A stretch of 8,742 nucleotides of DNA, taken from JBBRLA01 sp038231615 (GTDB taxonomy: Bacteria; Myxococcota_A; Polyangia; Palsa-1104; JAEUJZ01). The stretch spans positions 1 to 8,742 of the forward strand of contig JBBRLA010000352.1 in assembly GCA_038231615.1 (NCBI GenBank), in the 5' to 3' direction. The notes beneath the pieces are model-generated. The model had not been told where the DNA came from. It worked only from the letters and a program-made list of their open reading frames with translations, and made no database searches. Made by a program: the position numbers and the translations under genes. Shown here in pieces: positions 6,556-8,742 of the stretch (position 1 is its first letter; each line of letters starts with the position of its first letter).

Positions 6556-7452
6556 ATGGACCTGACCCATCTGCGCTACCTGCAGGCGATTGCCCAGTCC
6601 GGGACCCTGACCCGGGCGGCACAGAAGGTGCACATCAGCCAGCCTGCCCTGAGCGTTGCCATCCGCAACCTGGAAGAGCGTTTCAAGACCACCCTGCTCC
6701 TGCGCGACCGCCACGGCGTGACCCTGACCACCAGCGGCCAGGAGATGCTGCGCTGCGCCGACGAGATCTTCGGCCTGATCGAGCGCACCGAGCAGCGCAT
6801 CCGCGGCCTGGAGGCCGAGGAGACCGGCGACTTCATCATCGGCTGCCACGAGTCCCTGGGGGCCTACTTCCTGCCCCGCTTCATGCACGCTTTCTTGCAG
6901 CAGGCGCCGCGCATCGAGATTTCCCTGTGGAACGGGACCTCGATGGAGGTGCGGCAGGCGGTGGTGGACCGCCAGATCCACTTTGGCCTGGTGGTGAACC
7001 CCCTGCCTCATCCAGACCTGGTGATGGTCGAACTCTTCAAGGACGCGGTGGACATCTTCATCGCGCCCTCCCGCGCTCCGGCCACCGAGGATCTGGCTGC
7101 CGCGGGCGAGATTCTGCGAAAAGGGCCGCTCATTCATGCGGGGCGGGTCACCCAGTGCCAGGATCTCATCGCGCGCCTCGCCGCCGAGAGCATGCTGCCG
7201 TTGCGGATGCTCTCCTGCGGCGACCTGGAGCTGGTCAAGAGCCTGACCCTGGAGGGGCTGGGCGTGGGCCTGCTTCCCCGGCGGGTGGCGGCCTACGGCC
7301 ACCCGGGCGAATTGCGCCGGCTGCATCCCAGCCTGCCCTTCATCCCGGACACCATCCAGCTCCTGTATCGCACCGACATGCACCGCACCCGGGCCGCGCT
7401 GACCCTCAAGAAGGCGCTGGTCGATCACGGCAAGAGCCTGGGCGAGGCTTGA
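6556..7452 (+). CDS. LysR-family transcriptional regulator
   Basis: DNA-binding regulator of 298 residues, the usual LysR length. Residues 1-60 form the winged helix-turn-helix: MDLTHLRYLQAIAQSGTLTR, then AAQKVHISQPALSVAIRNLE, then the wing ending at LTTSGQEML. A linker helix (about 66-90) leads to a periplasmic-binding-like effector domain (about 92-290), with TGDFIIGCHESLGAYFLP at its first strand and GLGVGLLPRRVA near its end. The effector cannot be predicted. The gene follows the di-heme lipoprotein by 98 nt on the same strand. That gap carries its own -10-like hexamer and a dyad, so it may be transcribed separately. No divergently transcribed target is adjacent, which is the more common LysR arrangement. 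The GC content and codon use match the neighbouring respiratory genes. Confidence 0.95.
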   Translation: MDLTHLRYLQAIAQSGTLTRAAQKVHISQPALSVAIRNLEERFKTTLLLRDRHGVTLTTSGQEMLRCADEIFGLIERTEQRIRGLEAEETGDFIIGCHESLGAYFLPRFMHAFLQQAPRIEISLWNGTSMEVRQAVVDRQIHFGLVVNPLPHPDLVMVELFKDAVDIFIAPSRAPATEDLAAAGEILRKGPLIHAGRVTQCQDLIARLAAESMLPLRMLSCGDLELVKSLTLEGLGVGLLPRRVAAYGHPGELRRLHPSLPFIPDTIQLLYRTDMHRTRAALTLKKALVDHGKSLGEA

Positions 7453-7491
7453 CATCCGGCCGGCGCCCCTTGCAACGGACCCGGCGATGTC
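7451..7491. repeat. Inverted repeat GACATC/GATGTC after the LysR-type gene
   Basis: GACATC (7451-7456) and GATGTC (7486-7491) are exact complements 29 nt apart. The stem can be extended by CGG/CCG across a two-base bulge. It begins on the LysR stop codon. No T-run follows, so an intrinsic terminator is not well supported; it could be a weak Rho-type or mRNA 3'-end structure. Confidence 0.25.
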
Positions 7492-7503
7492 TAGATCTTG
7501 CTC

Positions 7504-7648
7504 ATGAAAATCATCCAGGCACCCTGGTGCATGATCGCCTTCCGCACGGTCCTTTTTTCGGCGCTGCTCGGCGGATGCACCGAAGTGGTGTTCCGCTACG
7601 ACGCCGCGCTTCGCCTATCGGAGCCCGGAAGAGCTGGCCGCGCCCTAG
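7504..7648 (+). pseudogene. Possible truncated small lipoprotein
   Basis: From ATG 7504, or more tightly ATG 7531 (MIAFRTVLFSALLGGC), the frame starts with a short, convincing lipoprotein signal peptide ending in LLGGC (Cys at residue 25 from 7504). The next 15 or so residues (TEVVFRYDAALRLSE) look plausible. Beyond that the frame runs antisense into the ATPase gene to 7947 with a Gly/Arg-rich translation that looks like shadow coding. A neighbouring frame ends at TAG 7646-7648, overlapping the ATPase stop on the other strand. The most economical reading is the 5' remnant of a lipoprotein gene cut off at the boundary with the ATPase unit, possibly with a frameshift. No ribosome binding site is visible. 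It may also be chance. Confidence 0.3.
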
Positions 7649-8742
7649 CTCAGATGGGCCTCGTCCGTCTCCGGGCGGGCGGCAGAGGAATCCCCGATCC
7701 GGCCCTTGGTGTATTGCTCGATCCAGCCTTCCAGCGCGGCGCCGTCGACTCGGCTGAGCTGGGTGCGTCCCTCGACGAGCTTGGCGGCGGTCACGGTGGG
7801 GTTGTAGGCCGAGAGGTAGCGCAGAAGCTCGACGGAGTGGGTGGCGATGGCGAGCTGGCAGCGCGCCGAGGCAGCATGAGCAAACTCGGCGATGAGGGGG
7901 AGCATGGCGGGGTGCAGGCCGGTCTCGGGCTGATCGAGCCAGAGTAGGCGGGGGGGCTCGGGGGACATGAGCAGCGTGAGGAGGCTCATATAACGGACAG
8001 TGCCGTCGGACAACTCGGGCAGGAGCATGGGGCGCAGGGCGCGCCATTTGACACCCAGGTTGGCACGTCCTCCCTGCATCATGTCGATGCTCAGCCCCTG
8101 GTAGTTATCAAAGGCGACGGACATGCCGCGGTCAAAGTCGCGACGGAATTCGATGTCCCCGCCGTAGAGGCGCAGGATGACGCTGGCCAGGCCGTTGTCC
8201 TCCTCGCCCTTGTTGTCAGGCTCGTGGCTGGAACGGCTGGCAGCGGACTCGATCTGGGCGCCCTGCCACACCTGCCACGATCGCACCGAGCTGGTCAGCT
8301 CGCCAAAGGGGTTGGCCTTGGACTCGCTGAGCCAGGCGGGATACCACGCCAGCCAGGCCTGCGTCGGATCGGTCGCCCGTTTGGAAAGGATGGCGCCCTT
8401 GGATGTCATGGGGGCCACGGCCTTGGGATCGCCGTGCGGGCCTTTTTTATCAGGGCTGCTCTGCTGCGCCAGGTTGAGGCCGCGGCTGCGTGAGAAGATC
8501 TCCTGCGGGGTGCCGGAATTGACGCTGCACAGGCGTTCGTTGCCGATCTGCCACCCGTTGCCGTGGGGCTGGATCACCAGATCATAGACAAATTCGCATG
8601 GGTCCTCAAACTCCAGCTGCCCACGCAGGCTGAAGCGCAGCTTGCCTGGGTTGCTGTTCCACAAAAGGGCGGGGAACCCGCCGGCTTGCCCGAGCGAATC
8701 TCCCAGATCGTTGCCCATGCGGGCAGCGCGGGAGACATGCCA
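7645..8742 (-). CDS. AAA/ABC-type ATPase, COG4637/AAA_21-like (N-terminus beyond right edge)
   Basis: Predicted cytoplasmic P-loop ATPase of the RecF/SMC-like group. The frame is open through the right edge: eight codons precede the first visible ATG (8718), and the start and Walker A must lie outside. Numbering from that ATG, GGFPALLW (13-20) resembles the segment that follows Walker A in this family. LSDGTVRYMSLLTLL (236-250) is the ABC-signature-like helix. LLWLDQPETGLHP (258-270) is Walker B plus D-loop, and LAIATHSVELLRYL (289-302) holds the switch His294. The usual Walker B Glu is Gln263 (codon CAG, one base from GAG). A divergent stretch at about 65-175 is not assigned. Such ATPases are often found in defence or accessory regions with a DUF4276 partner, which is not seen downstream here. 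Two 120-base hand counts give about 60% GC, against about 69% in one malQ sample. It converges on the LysR side. Confidence 0.85.
   Translation of the reverse strand, partial: WHVSRAARMGNDLGDSLGQAGGFPALLWNSNPGKLRFSLRGQLEFEDPCEFVYDLVIQPHGNGWQIGNERLCSVNSGTPQEIFSRSRGLNLAQQSSPDKKGPHGDPKAVAPMTSKGAILSKRATDPTQAWLAWYPAWLSESKANPFGELTSSVRSWQVWQGAQIESAASRSSHEPDNKGEEDNGLASVILRLYGGDIEFRRDFDRGMSVAFDNYQGLSIDMMQGGRANLGVKWRALRPMLLPELSDGTVRYMSLLTLLMSPEPPRLLWLDQPETGLHPAMLPLIAEFAHAASARCQLAIATHSVELLRYLSAYNPTVTAAKLVEGRTQLSRVDGAALEGWIEQYTKGRIGDSSAARPETDEAHLS

Noticed and set aside
7648..7947. Extension of the small lipoprotein frame antisense to the ATPase
   Set aside because: Its Gly/Arg-rich translation looks like shadow coding, and the opposite strand encodes conserved ATPase motifs.

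Overview
The window is high-GC bacterial DNA; codon third positions in the main genes are mostly G or C. The outer-membrane-type lipoprotein has a Pro/Gly/Asp-rich spacer right after its lipidated Cys and carries a short Cys-rich knot. Both are typical of Myxococcota and related former deltaproteobacteria, so that is the most likely origin (inference; no rRNA or marker gene is present).

Layout. Bases 3608 down to the left edge are a minus-strand run: a GH77 4-alpha-glucanotransferase (malQ), a Rieske iron-sulfur protein, and a very large cytochrome b. The cytochrome b overlaps the Rieske stop codon by one base and leaves the window just after a cytochrome c CxxCH motif. This makes a quinol:cytochrome c oxidoreductase in which b6, subunit IV and cytochrome c are one polypeptide. 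Bases 3609-3823 are a divergent promoter region with several short dyads. Bases 3824-6457 (plus) encode a lipoprotein made of a YVTN-type beta-propeller fused to a di-heme peroxidase/MauG-like domain. Bases 6556-7452 (plus) encode a LysR-type regulator. Bases 7453-7644 hold the start of a possible small lipoprotein that seems to be broken off. From 7645 to the right edge a minus-strand AAA/ABC-type ATPase (COG4637/AAA_21-like) runs convergently. It lacks its N-terminal Walker A part because of the window edge and is noticeably less GC-rich.

How the genes may work together. The bc complex would oxidise quinol and pass electrons through Rieske and heme c to periplasmic acceptors. The divergent propeller/di-heme lipoprotein is a plausible exported electron-transfer partner or peroxidase on the same side of the membrane, but the sequence shows only adjacency. 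MalQ has no obvious biochemical link to the bc genes and may share only transcription. LysR could control itself or the preceding cytochrome gene. The ATPase looks like a separate, possibly acquired unit.

Most notable points: the b6/subunit IV/cytochrome c fusion with a proline-rich N-terminal tail; the absence of any Met from the di-heme region of the lipoprotein; a DQPE Walker B in the ATPase, where Glu is usual; and two genes (malQ, lysR-type) whose only start signal is a TANNNT hexamer just upstream of the ATG, suggesting leaderless or near-leaderless transcripts. I found no CRISPR array, tRNA, rRNA, transposase or integrase.
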